A stretch of DNA of 64,000 nt from Paraburkholderia diazotrophica. GTDB lineage: Bacteria; Pseudomonadota; Gammaproteobacteria; Burkholderiales; Burkholderiaceae. The stretch is taken from positions 248,001 to 312,000 of the forward strand of contig NZ_FNYE01000005.1 of NCBI RefSeq assembly GCF_900108945.1, given 5' to 3'. Of this stretch, positions 32,659-46,852 are shown in pieces. Position 1 is the stretch's first letter, and every line of letters starts with the position of its first letter. The notes under the pieces were generated by a model. That model made no database searches, was not told the DNA's origin, and saw nothing but the letters and a program-made list of their open reading frames with translations. The position numbers were made by a program, and so were the translations under genes.

Positions 32659-33609
32659 GTGAGTGATCAGTTGCAAAAATTCATGTTCAGCGCGGCGCCC
32701 GTTCGCGGCGAGATCGTTTCGCTGGCCAATACGTGGCAGGAAGTGCTGACGCGCAGGAGCTACCCCGCGCCCGTGCGGAACATGCTAGGCGAAATGATGG
32801 CCGCGTGCGCGCTGCTGTCGGCGAATCTGAAATTCGACGGCACGCTGATCATGCAGATTTTCGGCGACGGCCCCGTGAAGATGCTCGTCGTGCAATGCAA
32901 CTCGGACCTGTCGATGCGCGCGACAGCGAAGTTCGCCGGCGACGCCGCGTACACGATCACCGACGATCTCACGCTCGTCGATCTCGTCAACGCAGGCGGC
33001 CATGGCCGCTGCGTGATCACGCTCGACCCGAAGAGCAAGGCGCCCGGCCAGCAGCCGTATCAGGGCATCGTACCGCTGTCGGGCGAAGACGGGCCGCTGA
33101 AGTCGATGGCGGAAGTGCTCGAGCACTACATGCATCACTCGGAGCAGCTCGATACGCGTCTGTGGCTCGCGGCCAACGACCAGCGCGCGGTGGGAATGCT
33201 GCTGCAGAAGCTGCCCGGCGACGGCGGCATCGTCCCGCATCCCAGCGAAATCGACGCCGATACGTGGAATCGTCTCTGCACGCTCGGCGGCACGCTGTCG
33301 ACGGACGAACTGCTGAGCGAAGAACCGACCACGCTGTTCCGGCGCCTGTTCTGGCAGGAGAACGTCCAGCATTTCGAGCCGGCGAGAACGCGCTTCGAGT
33401 GCACGTGCTCGCGCGAAAAAGTCGGCCGCATGCTGAAGATGCTGGGGCGCGAGGAAGTGGACAGCGTGATCGAAGAGCGCGGTCACGTCGAGATCCACTG
33501 CGAGTTCTGCAATCAGCGGTATGAGTTCGACCCCGTCGACGTGGCGCAACTTTTCGTCGCCGCCGGGCTCTCACAAGGTGTGGCGCCGGCCGCTGACCAG
33601 CGGCATTGA
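32659..33609 (+). CDS. hslO: Hsp33 redox-regulated molecular chaperone
   Basis: Cytoplasmic holdase that is switched on by oxidative unfolding. The 316 residues start from GTG (MSDQLQKFMFSAAP) and have the substrate-binding N-terminal domain and a C-terminal redox zinc switch with the two pairs CTC (ECTC near 249-252) and CEFC (HCEFC near 281-285). All four cysteines are present, so the redox switch should work. GGAAAAG precedes the GTG. It is rightward and follows the gamma-CA gene, likely on the same transcript. Confidence 0.96.
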   Translation: MSDQLQKFMFSAAPVRGEIVSLANTWQEVLTRRSYPAPVRNMLGEMMAACALLSANLKFDGTLIMQIFGDGPVKMLVVQCNSDLSMRATAKFAGDAAYTITDDLTLVDLVNAGGHGRCVITLDPKSKAPGQQPYQGIVPLSGEDGPLKSMAEVLEHYMHHSEQLDTRLWLAANDQRAVGMLLQKLPGDGGIVPHPSEIDADTWNRLCTLGGTLSTDELLSEEPTTLFRRLFWQENVQHFEPARTRFECTCSREKVGRMLKMLGREEVDSVIEERGHVEIHCEFCNQRYEFDPVDVAQLFVAAGLSQGVAPAADQRH

Positions 33610-33742
33610 GCCGGAACAGACTGCGTCGCCATGAGCCGCCCCCGCCGGCGGGCGGCGCAGTATCATCGGACATTGACGGTTGCCTGATTGCTGATTGCAC
33701 TGACAGCCGAATTGCTTAGGCATCCGATCGATGGAGGTCCAA

Positions 33743-34132
33743 ATGAAAATCCTTGCCCTGTTACGCGTCACTCTTCCAGCCCGGGTGTGTACGCTCACGC
33801 TCGTTGCCGGCGCTGCCGCCTTGTCCGGCTGCATGATGGACCCGCCCGGTCCGTCGCCGATATACAGCCGCTTGCCCGCCGACCAGTCGGGCATCGCCGC
33901 GACCGCGCATCCGCTCACGCCCGAGGAGCGCGCGCGTTACGACGCAATCGACAAGCAGGTGATGGTCGAGCAAAACGAGGCAATGGCCGCCGATGCAGCC
34001 GCACAGGCCTGGTCGCGCTACGCCGCGCCGCCTGTCACCGTCTATGGCAGCTACTCCAGCGGCGGCTGGGGACATGGCTGGGGCACGGGCATCGGCTATG
34101 GATATGCACCGGGCTGGGGTTGGGGCTGGTAA
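33743..34132 (+). CDS. Small lipoprotein with a Gly/Trp/Tyr-rich tail
   Basis: A 129-residue predicted lipoprotein of unknown function. The signal peptide ends in lipobox LSGC (Cys30). The middle (PLTPEERARYDAIDKQVMVEQ) is a short charged helix. The last ~25 residues are almost only Gly, Trp, Tyr and His (GWGHGWGTGIGYGYAPG). The ATG at 33743 is chosen because GGAGGT lies 4 bp before it; the four upstream codons would remove that site. It is an isolated gene between hslO and a terminator. Confidence 0.8.
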   Translation: MKILALLRVTLPARVCTLTLVAGAAALSGCMMDPPGPSPIYSRLPADQSGIAATAHPLTPEERARYDAIDKQVMVEQNEAMAADAAAQAWSRYAAPPVTVYGSYSSGGWGHGWGTGIGYGYAPGWGWGW

Positions 34133-34204
34133 TACGCCCTTGAATCGCTGCTTGCATGAACGGACGCCGCCCGGCTCGTTCGAACGGCACGCACGATGAA
34201 AAAC

Positions 34205-34237
34205 AAAAGGCGCGGCTCATGATGAACCGCGCCTTTT
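34205..34237. terminator. Bidirectional intrinsic terminator between the lipoprotein gene and ftsB
   Basis: AAAAGGCGCGG (34205-34215) pairs with CCGCGCCTTTT (34227-34237) around an 11-base loop that has extra pairing inside. It ends in T on each strand, 72 bp after the rightward gene and 41 bp after the leftward ftsB. Confidence 0.88.
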
Positions 34238-34278
34238 CGTTGCAAGCGCACTGGCTTCTCGCCACACCGCGTCAGACA

Positions 34279-34707
34279 TCAACCCGGCTTCTTCTCCTTC
34301 GCATCCTTTTTCGAGTGCTTGCGATCCGGCTTCGCGCGCGATTCCGGGTTCGGCACCACGCGCAACGGCGCGCCCGTGATCTGCCCACGCGTCGACGTAT
34401 TCGATTGCGCGGCACTCGAAGCGGACAGCGGCGCGTTCGGCGACACGAACTGCACGAACACTTCGCTGTCCTTCACCATGCCCATCTCGTAGCGGGCGCG
34501 TTCTTCAACGGCAGCCGAGCCGTTCTGCAGATCCTGCACTTCGCCTTGAATGCGCTCGTTGCGCGTCTTCTCGTCGGCGTTCTTTTTCAGTTGCTGAGCG
34601 AGTTCCTGTTGCAGCTCGTGAACGCGCAGCCAACCGCCATGGCCCCACCACAGCGGATATTGGATCAGCACCAGCAGGACGAGCAGAACGACGGTGACGA
34701 GCCGCAT
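34279..34707 (-). CDS. ftsB: Cell division protein FtsB
   Basis: Bitopic division protein that joins FtsL and FtsQ at the septum. The 142 residues have an N-terminal membrane segment (about 3-20, LVTVVLLVLLVLIQYPLWWG), a coiled coil (about 27-62, HELQQELAQQLKKNADEKTRN), and the conserved AVEERARYEMGMVK segment. A basic Lys/Arg-rich tail of about 45 residues follows, longer than the compact ~100-residue E. coli protein. It is located just after eno, a standard position in proteobacteria. Confidence 0.92.
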   Translation of the reverse strand: MRLVTVVLLVLLVLIQYPLWWGHGGWLRVHELQQELAQQLKKNADEKTRNERIQGEVQDLQNGSAAVEERARYEMGMVKDSEVFVQFVSPNAPLSASSAAQSNTSTRGQITGAPLRVVPNPESRAKPDRKHSKKDAKEKKPG

Positions 34708-34733
34708 GAATTGAATTGCAGGGTGGAATACGC

Positions 34734-34760
34734 GCCGCCCTGCGCTGTACGCAGGGCGGC
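34734..34760 (-). promoter_or_regulatory. 11-bp stem-loop in the eno-ftsB spacer
   Basis: GCCGCCCTGCG (34734-34744) pairs perfectly with 34750-34760 around a 5-base loop. On the minus strand it lies 27 bp upstream of the ftsB ATG and is not followed by a T run, so it is not a normal terminator. It may shape the ftsB leader or limit readthrough from eno. Confidence 0.4.
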
Positions 34761-34782
34761 AAAGGTGAATCAGTAGCGAAGC

Positions 34783-34802
34783 ATAACCGTTTTAACGGTT
34801 AT
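34783..34802. promoter_or_regulatory. 20-bp AT-rich palindrome in the eno-ftsB spacer
   Basis: ATAACCGTT and AACGGTTAT face each other across two T bases, about 76 bp upstream of ftsB and 74 bp past the eno stop. Its symmetry fits an operator or a small hairpin; no role can be assigned. Confidence 0.35.
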
Positions 34803-34875
34803 TGAGACAAATTGTTGACGGCAAGCGTCACTCTCGCGCGCCGATCTGCCTCGAAGGTTGCCCGTCGGGCGTCGT

Positions 34876-36186
<1,311 letters not shown>

Positions 36187-36301
36187 TTAAGGTGAGACGT
36201 CCGGTTCACTTGGACTGCTCGCGTCCGGACGCGTTCGACGACCATCGGGTTGGTGCGCGCGGGCCACGCCGGATGACGGCGTCGCTCGCCGCGTCCGCGC
36301 A

Positions 36302-39845
<3,544 letters not shown>

Positions 39846-39895
39846 GCGCTGCGGCCTCCGTTTCAGTTCGTTTTAGTTCGTTCTCAATCGCGCTG

Positions 39896-42430
39896 TCATG
39901 GGCCGGCCATCGTATCCATCCAGTACCGGCGATGCGTCTGCCGGTAGCGCTCCAGCGATAACGTCGCGCCGTCTGCCTCGATACGCGCGGCGCCGTCGTC
40001 GTCGCTGCGCGAGAGTTCGATGCGTCGCGCGCGATACCGCTCGTAGACGCCCAGTTGGGGATGATGAAACCGGTTGCGATAGCCTACCTGAAATACCGCG
40101 ATGGACGGCTCGACGGAGTCGAGGAACGGCTCGGTAGACGAAGTCCTGCTGCCGTGATGCGGCACGAGCAGAATCTGCGCGCGCAACGCCGCGCGGTCGC
40201 GCGCAAGCAGCGTGCGTTCGACGGGCGCTTCAATGTCCGCGGCCAGCAAGGCTGTCATCGGCGTTCTTGCTTCGACGGGCGTGTGAACGCGCGCGCTTTC
40301 GCGACGAGCGCCGGGTGCGCTTACGCGCAGCACGCAGCAATGCGCGTTCGGCTTGCCCTGCAACGGTCCCGGATCGGGCCATAGAATCGCGAAGTCTACG
40401 CCATCCCAGTGCCAGTGCTGACCCGCCGCGCAGCGCACGGTTTGCGCCCCCGCCTGGCGCGCCTGATTCCATAGCGGATTGTCGGGGACGAGCCCGGCGA
40501 GCAGTTGCCGCACCGCGATTGCGTCGAGCACGGCGGGCGCGCCCCCGGAGTGATCGGAGTCGGCGTGACTGATGATCAGCGTATCGAGCGCCGAGATACC
40601 CGCGGACTGCAGATACGGTACGACAATGCGCTCGCCGGCATGCGTCGATTCGGGACCGGGCCCGGCATCGAAAAGCAGCGTATGACGCGCCGTCTCGACG
40701 ACGATCGATGAGCCCTGGCCGATATCGAGCGCCGTCAGGCGGAAGGTTCCGTCGGCGGGCGCGGACGACGCGGGCGCGAGCAGCGGCAGCCAAGTGAGCG
40801 GCGCGGCCCAGCGCAGCGGCCAGCCGGAAGGCGCAAGACACCATGCGATGCCAATGGCCGCCGACGCCATCGCCCACATGCCCGGCTGCGGCAATTGCCA
40901 GATCGTCCACGCGGGCCCCGACAGCATGTACAACGCGCTCGCGAGCCATTCGAGCAACCGATGCGCGAAGCGAAACGCGAACGCATCGAGCGGCGCCGGC
41001 AACGCAACGCCGGCGATCACAGCCGGCGTCACGAGGGCGCTGACCCAGGGAATCGCAAATGCGTTCGCGACGGGGCCGATCAACGGAATCTGCGAGAAGA
41101 AGAATACGGTCAACGGCGCGAGCGCGACCGTCACCGCGAACTGCACGCGAGCGCCGCTGCGTATCCGTTCGATTGTCGCGCTGAGCCACGAGCGCAAGGT
41201 ATCCGCGCACCGCGCCGCGATCGAACGCGTGCGCGCTTCGTGCTGCTGCGGGTCCGGTGAATCGTTTCGAACGACTCGCATGCGTGACGAGATCGCAAAC
41301 AGAATTGCGGCAACCGCGCAGAACGACAGCCAGAATCCCGCCGATACCACCGCCCACGGATCGACGAGCAGCACGAGCCCCAGCGCCCACGCGAGCACCA
41401 CTGAAGGCGCGGTGCGCCTTCCGCCGACGTATGCGAGCGCAACGACGCACGCCATCCATAGCGAGCGCTGCGCGGGGACGTTGAAGCCGGCGAGCGCCGC
41501 ATGAAACGCTGCAAACAACGCGCCGCTCGCGATCGCCACTTTCTGCGCGGGCGTAAGAAGAGGCCAGCTTCGCCCGATGAAAAACGAGCGGCGCCATAGC
41601 GCGCCCATCAGCCAACCCGCGAGTCCCGCGACAAAGCCGATATGCAAGCCCGATATCGCGACGAGGTGGCTCGTCCCCGTGCGGCGCATCAAGAGCCAAT
41701 CGGCGGTGCTGACGGCATCCTGTGCGCCAATCGCAAGCGCGACAACGATGCCGTAGTGCGGCGCATCGCCCAACACCGTGGCAATGCGCTCGCGAATCGC
41801 CCATCGCCAGCGATCGATCATGACACCCACGCCGTTCGCCATACCCCGCAGCCGCACGGCCTGCAACGGCGCGCTCACATAACCCGTCGCCCGAACGTCG
41901 CGCGCCAACAGCGCTGCCTCGCTATCGCGCACGCCCCAGTTCGCGTTGCCATGCGGACGCTTGAGCCGCACGTTCAGGCGCCAGCGCGAGCCGGGCTCGA
42001 GCGCGGGAGGCGGCATGTCGTCCGCGATCCACGACAGTTGCAGCGCGCGGGGAAAGCGTTCGACGGGTGCATCCGCCGATTCGATGGAGAAGAGAAAACG
42101 CGCGCCGTCCGCACTGCGCGTCGGCAAGCCTTTGATCGATCCGATCACGACGATGTCGCGCCCTTCCCACGCATGCGGCAGCTCGAACGCAAGGCGCGTC
42201 TGCGCGCGCCACGACGCGTAGCCAAAACCGACGCATCCAGCAGCGCAAAACACCGCGCACCAGCCCGCACGGATGGTCCACGCGCCGCGGCGTCGAAAGC
42301 AAGTGCACGCGATAACGATCAGCGCGCCAATGAAGACCCAAAGCCCCAGCAACCCGAACCATCCCGGCAGCGACGCCTGCTGCTGCAACCACACGACGCC
42401 CAATGCAAATCCACACCACACTGCCCGCAT
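39896..42430 (-). CDS. comEC: DNA internalisation competence protein ComEC/Rec2
   Basis: Polytopic inner-membrane channel for single-stranded DNA uptake. The 844-residue protein has the usual three parts: an N-terminal DUF4131/OB region, a central competence domain with many membrane segments (about 210-500, including RRTGTSHLVAISGLHIGFVAG), and a C-terminal MBL domain with HADSDHSGG. The signature AISGLHIGF is intact. It implies that the DNA-import channel is present, though other competence genes are not in this window. It lies between tatD, 97 bp upstream, and the hydrolase, 50 bp downstream. Confidence 0.94.
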   Translation of the reverse strand: MRAVWCGFALGVVWLQQQASLPGWFGLLGLWVFIGALIVIACTCFRRRGAWTIRAGWCAVFCAAGCVGFGYASWRAQTRLAFELPHAWEGRDIVVIGSIKGLPTRSADGARFLFSIESADAPVERFPRALQLSWIADDMPPPALEPGSRWRLNVRLKRPHGNANWGVRDSEAALLARDVRATGYVSAPLQAVRLRGMANGVGVMIDRWRWAIRERIATVLGDAPHYGIVVALAIGAQDAVSTADWLLMRRTGTSHLVAISGLHIGFVAGLAGWLMGALWRRSFFIGRSWPLLTPAQKVAIASGALFAAFHAALAGFNVPAQRSLWMACVVALAYVGGRRTAPSVVLAWALGLVLLVDPWAVVSAGFWLSFCAVAAILFAISSRMRVVRNDSPDPQQHEARTRSIAARCADTLRSWLSATIERIRSGARVQFAVTVALAPLTVFFFSQIPLIGPVANAFAIPWVSALVTPAVIAGVALPAPLDAFAFRFAHRLLEWLASALYMLSGPAWTIWQLPQPGMWAMASAAIGIAWCLAPSGWPLRWAAPLTWLPLLAPASSAPADGTFRLTALDIGQGSSIVVETARHTLLFDAGPGPESTHAGERIVVPYLQSAGISALDTLIISHADSDHSGGAPAVLDAIAVRQLLAGLVPDNPLWNQARQAGAQTVRCAAGQHWHWDGVDFAILWPDPGPLQGKPNAHCCVLRVSAPGARRESARVHTPVEARTPMTALLAADIEAPVERTLLARDRAALRAQILLVPHHGSRTSSTEPFLDSVEPSIAVFQVGYRNRFHHPQLGVYERYRARRIELSRSDDDGAARIEADGATLSLERYRQTHRRYWMDTMAGP

Positions 42431-42527
42431 GCCACCTCCGCGTCTGACGCTCGCGCTGCATCACCAGACATTCATCAGGAAGTCGAACTATTCCCGGCGA
42501 CACTGCCCGACACGAGCCAAACAGTGA

Positions 42528-43316
42528 TTATGCAGAGTAAAGCGCGAGCCGCGGCAGTGCGGCGTGCGCATTAGCCGTTGTGCCTATCGCAAGCTCGTTT
42601 TTGTCGATGCCGCGCTGCTCGGCGAGGATTGCGCCGATCGCCGGAATCTGGTCCGGCGTGTTGCGCTGCCGGTAGAGCCATGCGGGCGGGATATCGGGCG
42701 CATCGGTCTCGACGACGAGCGCGTCAAGCGGCAATTGCGCCGCGAGCCGGCGAATCTGCAATGCACGCTCGAACGTCACGTTGCCGCCGAAACCGAGGTG
42801 CATGCCGTGATCGATGAACGCCTGCGCCTGCTGGAAGCTGCCGTTGAACGCATGCGCAATGCCACGATGCACCTGATTGCGCCGCAAGCCCTTCAGCACC
42901 TGGTCCTGCGACTTGCGCACATGGCAGATCACGGGCAGATCGAACTCGCGCGCGAGCTTCAGCTGCTCGTTGTAGTAGAACTGCTGGGTCTCGTCGTCGA
43001 GTGCGGGAACGAAGTAGTCGAGCCCGATTTCGCCCAGCCCGACGAACAGCGGATCGTCGAGACTCGCCTCAATTTCCATGCGCAGCGCGTCGAGATCGGA
43101 CGGCTGCGCCTGCGGCGTAAAGAGGGGATGAATGCCGAGCGCATACGCCCCGCCCTTCACGCGATGCGCGAGTTCGCGCACCGTCGAGAAATTGCTGCGC
43201 GCAATGCCTGGAATCACGATCCGGCTGACGCCCGCTTCGAGCGCGGCGTCCGCGACGGCGTCGCGGTCCGCGTCGAATTCCGAAGCGTCGAGATGACAGT
43301 GCGTATCGATCCACAT
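42528..43316 (-). CDS. TatD family 3'-5' DNA exonuclease/hydrolase
   Basis: A 262-residue metal-dependent hydrolase with the TIM-barrel TatD signature. The N-terminal metal motif is DTHCHLDASEF, then GLGEIGLDYF, VICHVRKSQ, GIAHAFNGS and the late VVETDAPDI. TatD proteins act as 3'-5' exonucleases on DNA and RNA and in DNA-repair or apoptosis-like clearance. YcfH, a relative, shares these motifs, so the subfamily is not certain. It is 97 bp from comEC and 54 bp from lolD. Confidence 0.92.
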   Translation of the reverse strand: MWIDTHCHLDASEFDADRDAVADAALEAGVSRIVIPGIARSNFSTVRELAHRVKGGAYALGIHPLFTPQAQPSDLDALRMEIEASLDDPLFVGLGEIGLDYFVPALDDETQQFYYNEQLKLAREFDLPVICHVRKSQDQVLKGLRRNQVHRGIAHAFNGSFQQAQAFIDHGMHLGFGGNVTFERALQIRRLAAQLPLDALVVETDAPDIPPAWLYRQRNTPDQIPAIGAILAEQRGIDKNELAIGTTANAHAALPRLALYSA

Positions 43317-43370
43317 GCGCGCAGCCTCATGCCGATCGTGTCGGCAGTGTCGAATGGAAAACGCCGGACG

Positions 43371-44126
43371 TCAGACGGGAACCGTCGGCTCCTCGTATAG
43401 CACGCCGTCGCGCAGACGCAAGATCCGGTCGCAGCGCGCGGCCAGATCGGGATCGTGCGTGACGATCACGAAGCTGGTCGACAGCGTGTTCGACAGCTCC
43501 AGCATCAGGTTGAACACAGTGTCCGCCGTGCCGCCGTCGAGATTGCCCGTCGGCTCATCGGCGAGCACGCAGGCGGGCTTCGTCACCAGTGCGCGAGCAA
43601 TCGCGACGCGCTGGCGCTCGCCACCCGACAGTTCGCCCGGACGATGCTTCGCCCGATGCGCAAGCCCCACGCGCTCAAGCATGCCGAGTGCCTGCGCGCG
43701 CGCGTCCTCCGTCGTCATGCGGCGAATGCGCAGCGGCATCGCGACGTTGTCAAGCGCACTGAACTCCGGCAGCAGGTGATGAAACTGATAGACGAAGCCG
43801 AGCGCGCGGTTGCGCAGATCGTTGCGCTCGCGCTCGGAGAGCTTCGTGAACGGCTTGCCCATCACTTCGACGTGGCCCGCGCTCGGGTCGTCGAGTCCGC
43901 CGAGCACGTGCAGCAGCGTGCTTTTTCCCGAGCCGGAAGCGCCGACGATCGCGAGTTTCTCGCCGCGCCGCACCGACAGCTCCGTGTTGTTCAACACGGG
44001 CACGTTAAGGCCGCCCTGGACGAACGCTTTCGAAATGCCCGTTGCTTCGAGCACGTAAGGATGCAGACCCGGGTGCAGACCCGTCTCGTCAGTAGCCATC
44101 AGATTCTTGTTGGGACGATCATTCAT
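43371..44126 (-). CDS. lolD: Lipoprotein-releasing ABC transporter ATPase LolD
   Basis: ATPase that drives release of outer-membrane lipoproteins from the inner membrane. From ATG 44126 ([15 protein letters not shown]) the protein has 251 residues. Walker A is GASGSGKST, the signature is LSGGERQR, Walker B is CVLADEPTG, and the switch His lies in [10 protein letters not shown]. The ATG overlaps the lolC stop by 8 bp, so the two are translationally coupled. A later ATG (residue 10) is an alternative. The N-terminal 20 residues are not conserved ABC sequence. Confidence 0.95.
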   Translation of the reverse strand: MNDRPNKNLMATDETGLHPGLHPYVLEATGISKAFVQGGLNVPVLNNTELSVRRGEKLAIVGASGSGKSTLLHVLGGLDDPSAGHVEVMGKPFTKLSERERNDLRNRALGFVYQFHHLLPEFSALDNVAMPLRIRRMTTEDARAQALGMLERVGLAHRAKHRPGELSGGERQRVAIARALVTKPACVLADEPTGNLDGGTADTVFNLMLELSNTLSTSFVIVTHDPDLAARCDRILRLRDGVLYEEPTVPV

Positions 44127-45372
44127 AACGCAACGCCTCCGCCGGACGGACCTTGGCGCCACGCCAGCTCGGATACAGCGTCGCGAGACACGACAGCAGG
44201 AACGCGATCACGCCGATCTTGACGACATCGCCGGGGACGAGCTCGGACGGCAGTTCGCTGATGAAGTACACGGACGGCGGCAGGAACTGCACGCCGAGCA
44301 CGTGCTCGATCATCGGCACGAGCCACGGAATGCTCCACGCGATCAGACAGCCGAGCGCAACGCCGATGCCCGTGCCGACGAAACCGATCGTCATGCCCTG
44401 CACGACGAAAATCTTCATGATCGAGCCGGGCTGCGCGCCGAGCGTGCGAAGAATCGCGATATCGGCCTGCTTGTTCGTCACCGTCATCACCAGCGACGAA
44501 ACCAGGTTGAACGCGGCCACCGCGATGATCAGCGTGAGGATGATGAACATCATGCGCTTCTCAATCTGCACGGCCGAGAACCACGTCTTGTTCTGCTGGG
44601 TCCAGTCGCGGATGTAGAGATCGCCGGACAGCGTGCGCGCCAGCTGATGCGCGACTTCCGGCGCGCGCTGCATGTCCTTGAGCCGCAGCCGCACGCCCGT
44701 CGGCGCGGGAAGACGGAACAGCGCCTGAGCATCCTTGATGTTGATCAGCGCGAGCGTGCTGTCGTACTCGTAGTGACCGGACTCGAAGATGCCGACCACG
44801 TTGAACTGCTTCAGGCGCGGCAGCATGCCCGCCGGCGTCATCGAGCCTTCGGGCGCGACGAGCGTGATCTTGTCGCCCGCCATCACGCCGAGGTTCGCCG
44901 CGAGATCCGCGCCGAGCACGATGCCGAATTCGCCGGGCTTCAGCGCGTTCAGACTGCCCGCCTTCATCTCCTTGCCGATGTCCGACACTTCCGGCTCCAG
45001 CGACGGCTCGACGCCGCGCAGCGCGACGCCGCTCACGGCATCCTGGCGCGTCAGCAGCGCCTGCGCCTCCACGTAGGGCGCCGCGCCGATCACCTCCTTG
45101 TTCAGCTTCGCTTCCTTCGCGGTCAGCTGCCAGTCCGGCATCGAACCCGTCGGCGAAAAGATTTCGACGTGCGCGAGCACCGACAGCATGCGGTCGCGCA
45201 CCTCCTTCTGGAAGCCGTTCATCACCGACAGCACGACGATCAGCGCGGCCACGCCGAGCGCAATGCCCGACATCGAGACGAGCGCGATGAACGAGATGAA
45301 GCCGTTACCCGTGGTGCGTTTGCCGGCGCGCGTATAGCGCCAGCCAATCTGCCATTCGTATGGAAGTTTCAA
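44119..45372 (-). CDS. lolC: Lipoprotein-releasing ABC transporter permease LolC/E
   Basis: Inner-membrane permease of the Lol system. The chosen start is TTG at 45372, because AAGGA lies about 7 bp before it and the protein then begins [18 protein letters not shown], the expected N-terminus. The result is 417 residues, normal for the family. A longer ATG-start form (45408) would add an unusual Ser/Arg-rich segment. There are four membrane segments: one near 25-50, then a large periplasmic domain, then three from about 270 to 395. lolD follows with an 8-bp overlap. Only one permease gene is present, so it may act as a homodimer. Confidence 0.92.
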   Translation of the reverse strand: MKLPYEWQIGWRYTRAGKRTTGNGFISFIALVSMSGIALGVAALIVVLSVMNGFQKEVRDRMLSVLAHVEIFSPTGSMPDWQLTAKEAKLNKEVIGAAPYVEAQALLTRQDAVSGVALRGVEPSLEPEVSDIGKEMKAGSLNALKPGEFGIVLGADLAANLGVMAGDKITLVAPEGSMTPAGMLPRLKQFNVVGIFESGHYEYDSTLALINIKDAQALFRLPAPTGVRLRLKDMQRAPEVAHQLARTLSGDLYIRDWTQQNKTWFSAVQIEKRMMFIILTLIIAVAAFNLVSSLVMTVTNKQADIAILRTLGAQPGSIMKIFVVQGMTIGFVGTGIGVALGCLIAWSIPWLVPMIEHVLGVQFLPPSVYFISELPSELVPGDVVKIGVIAFLLSCLATLYPSWRGAKVRPAEALRYE

Positions 45373-45705
45373 GCGAGTCCTTTTCAGCGCGCTTGCGCTG
45401 TTCTGCATGGGTACGGCCTTCGTGCGCCGTGCGGAAAATCCGCTGTGCAAGCGTGAAAGCCGTGTCGATTGGGCGCGAATGACGGCCGATGGTTCCAGAA
45501 CGCGGCTCGCGGCCGCTTCCTCATACGACGCATGCGCGGATGCGTGCACGGTGCCGGATTGTGCCGGGTCGTGCCCGATTCCAACGCCACGCGCCCCGTC
45601 GCGCATTCATTGCGCGAATCGTACGCATCGACGCACAAGTCGCCGTTTCCGTTCCCCGCCATCGCGGATCGACGGGGCGAAGTTTGCCATACAATGCGCA
45701 GCATC
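45373..45705. other. 333-bp divergent spacer between lolC and the uncharacterised gene
   Basis: This gap must hold promoters for leftward lolCD and for the rightward gene at 45706. On the plus strand, TACAAT at 45690-45695 resembles a -10 element and would give a start close to the ATG. No confident -35 partner is seen. Open frames crossing it lack ribosome sites. Confidence 0.5.
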
Positions 45706-46794
45706 ATGAACGCCAACCGACTGCACCTCCTCCTGCCCTTCGCGCTGCCCGCCGCGGCCGATGCGTCCACTGCGCTGCATTCCCTCGACATCCCGGCTCT
45801 CGACAAACTGGTCGCGCGCGCGACGCTCGTCGAGCGCGTAATCGGCGAGGACTTCCAGCGCACGCTGCCGCACGAGCGCTGGGTCGCACGCAGCTTCGGC
45901 GCAGTGCCTGCGGGAACGGCCGCCGCCGACGAGGCGCCGCTCGCGCCGTACATGCTGCTCGCCGACGGCGGCGACCCGGGCGACGCGACGTGGGCCTGCG
46001 TGCAGCCCGTGCATGTGCGGATCGCGCACGACCATCTGGTGCTGATCGATCCCGAGTCGCTGGAACTGACGGACGACGACGCGCGCACGCTGCTCGGCGT
46101 CGCGCGTCCGCTCATCGAGGAACTGGGCGTCCGGATCGAGGCGCCGCAGCCGTCGCGCTGGTATCTGTCGAGCGACGCGTTCGGCACGCTGGCGGGCGCG
46201 TCGCCGCTGCGCGCGAGCGGCCGCAACATCGAAATCTGGCTGCCGCACGAAGCGCACACGGGCGAGCGCTCGCGCGCATGGATGAAGCTGCAGAACGAAG
46301 TGCAGATGGCCTGGTTCGAGCACCCGGTGAACGAGGCGCGCGAGGCGCGCGGCCTGCCCGCCGTCAATTCGATCTGGTTCCACGCTCAGGGCGCGGCGCA
46401 GCAGGTCAAGAGCGGCTTCACGCGCGTGCTGTCGGATGCGGCGGCCACGCGCGGTCTCGCGCTCGCGGCAAAGGCGGCGATCGACGCGCCGCCCGCTTCC
46501 TTCGACGCCTGGCGCGCAAATGGCGCCAACGACAGCGCGGCCGCCACGCTGATCGAACTCGATCCGTTCTCGGCGCCGTTCGTCGGGCAGGACTGGGGCC
46601 GCTGGAACGACGCGTTCGCGACGCTCGAGCGCGACTGGTTCGCGCCCGCGCTGAATGCGCTGCAGGCAGGACAACTCGCCGAGCTCGGTCTCACGCTGTG
46701 CGGCGATACGGGCTCGGTGACGCTCACCATCACGCGCGGCGATCTGCGCAAATTCTGGCGACGTCGTCTTTTCGCGTCGCTCTTCATCGAATGA
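45706..46794 (+). CDS. Uncharacterised conserved protein beside recJ
   Basis: A 362-residue soluble protein of unknown function. It begins MNANRLHLLLPFALPAAAD and has recurring features such as FGAVPAGTAAADEAPLAPYMLLADG, a run of acidic and aromatic segments, AWMKLQNEVQMAWFEHPVNEAR and a short basic C-terminus (RRRLFASLFIE). From memory, similar genes next to recJ are sometimes annotated as phosphoglycerate mutase-like (COG4255), but I see no catalytic motif to confirm this. An ATG four codons upstream (45694) is also possible; there is no clear ribosome site at either. recJ starts 58 bp after its stop. Confidence 0.8.
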   Translation: MNANRLHLLLPFALPAAADASTALHSLDIPALDKLVARATLVERVIGEDFQRTLPHERWVARSFGAVPAGTAAADEAPLAPYMLLADGGDPGDATWACVQPVHVRIAHDHLVLIDPESLELTDDDARTLLGVARPLIEELGVRIEAPQPSRWYLSSDAFGTLAGASPLRASGRNIEIWLPHEAHTGERSRAWMKLQNEVQMAWFEHPVNEAREARGLPAVNSIWFHAQGAAQQVKSGFTRVLSDAAATRGLALAAKAAIDAPPASFDAWRANGANDSAAATLIELDPFSAPFVGQDWGRWNDAFATLERDWFAPALNALQAGQLAELGLTLCGDTGSVTLTITRGDLRKFWRRRLFASLFIE

Positions 46795-46852
46795 ACCGTT
46801 TTTCTGCGTACTTTTCTGCGCATTTTTCTGCGCCACTTCCTGGTCTTGCCGC

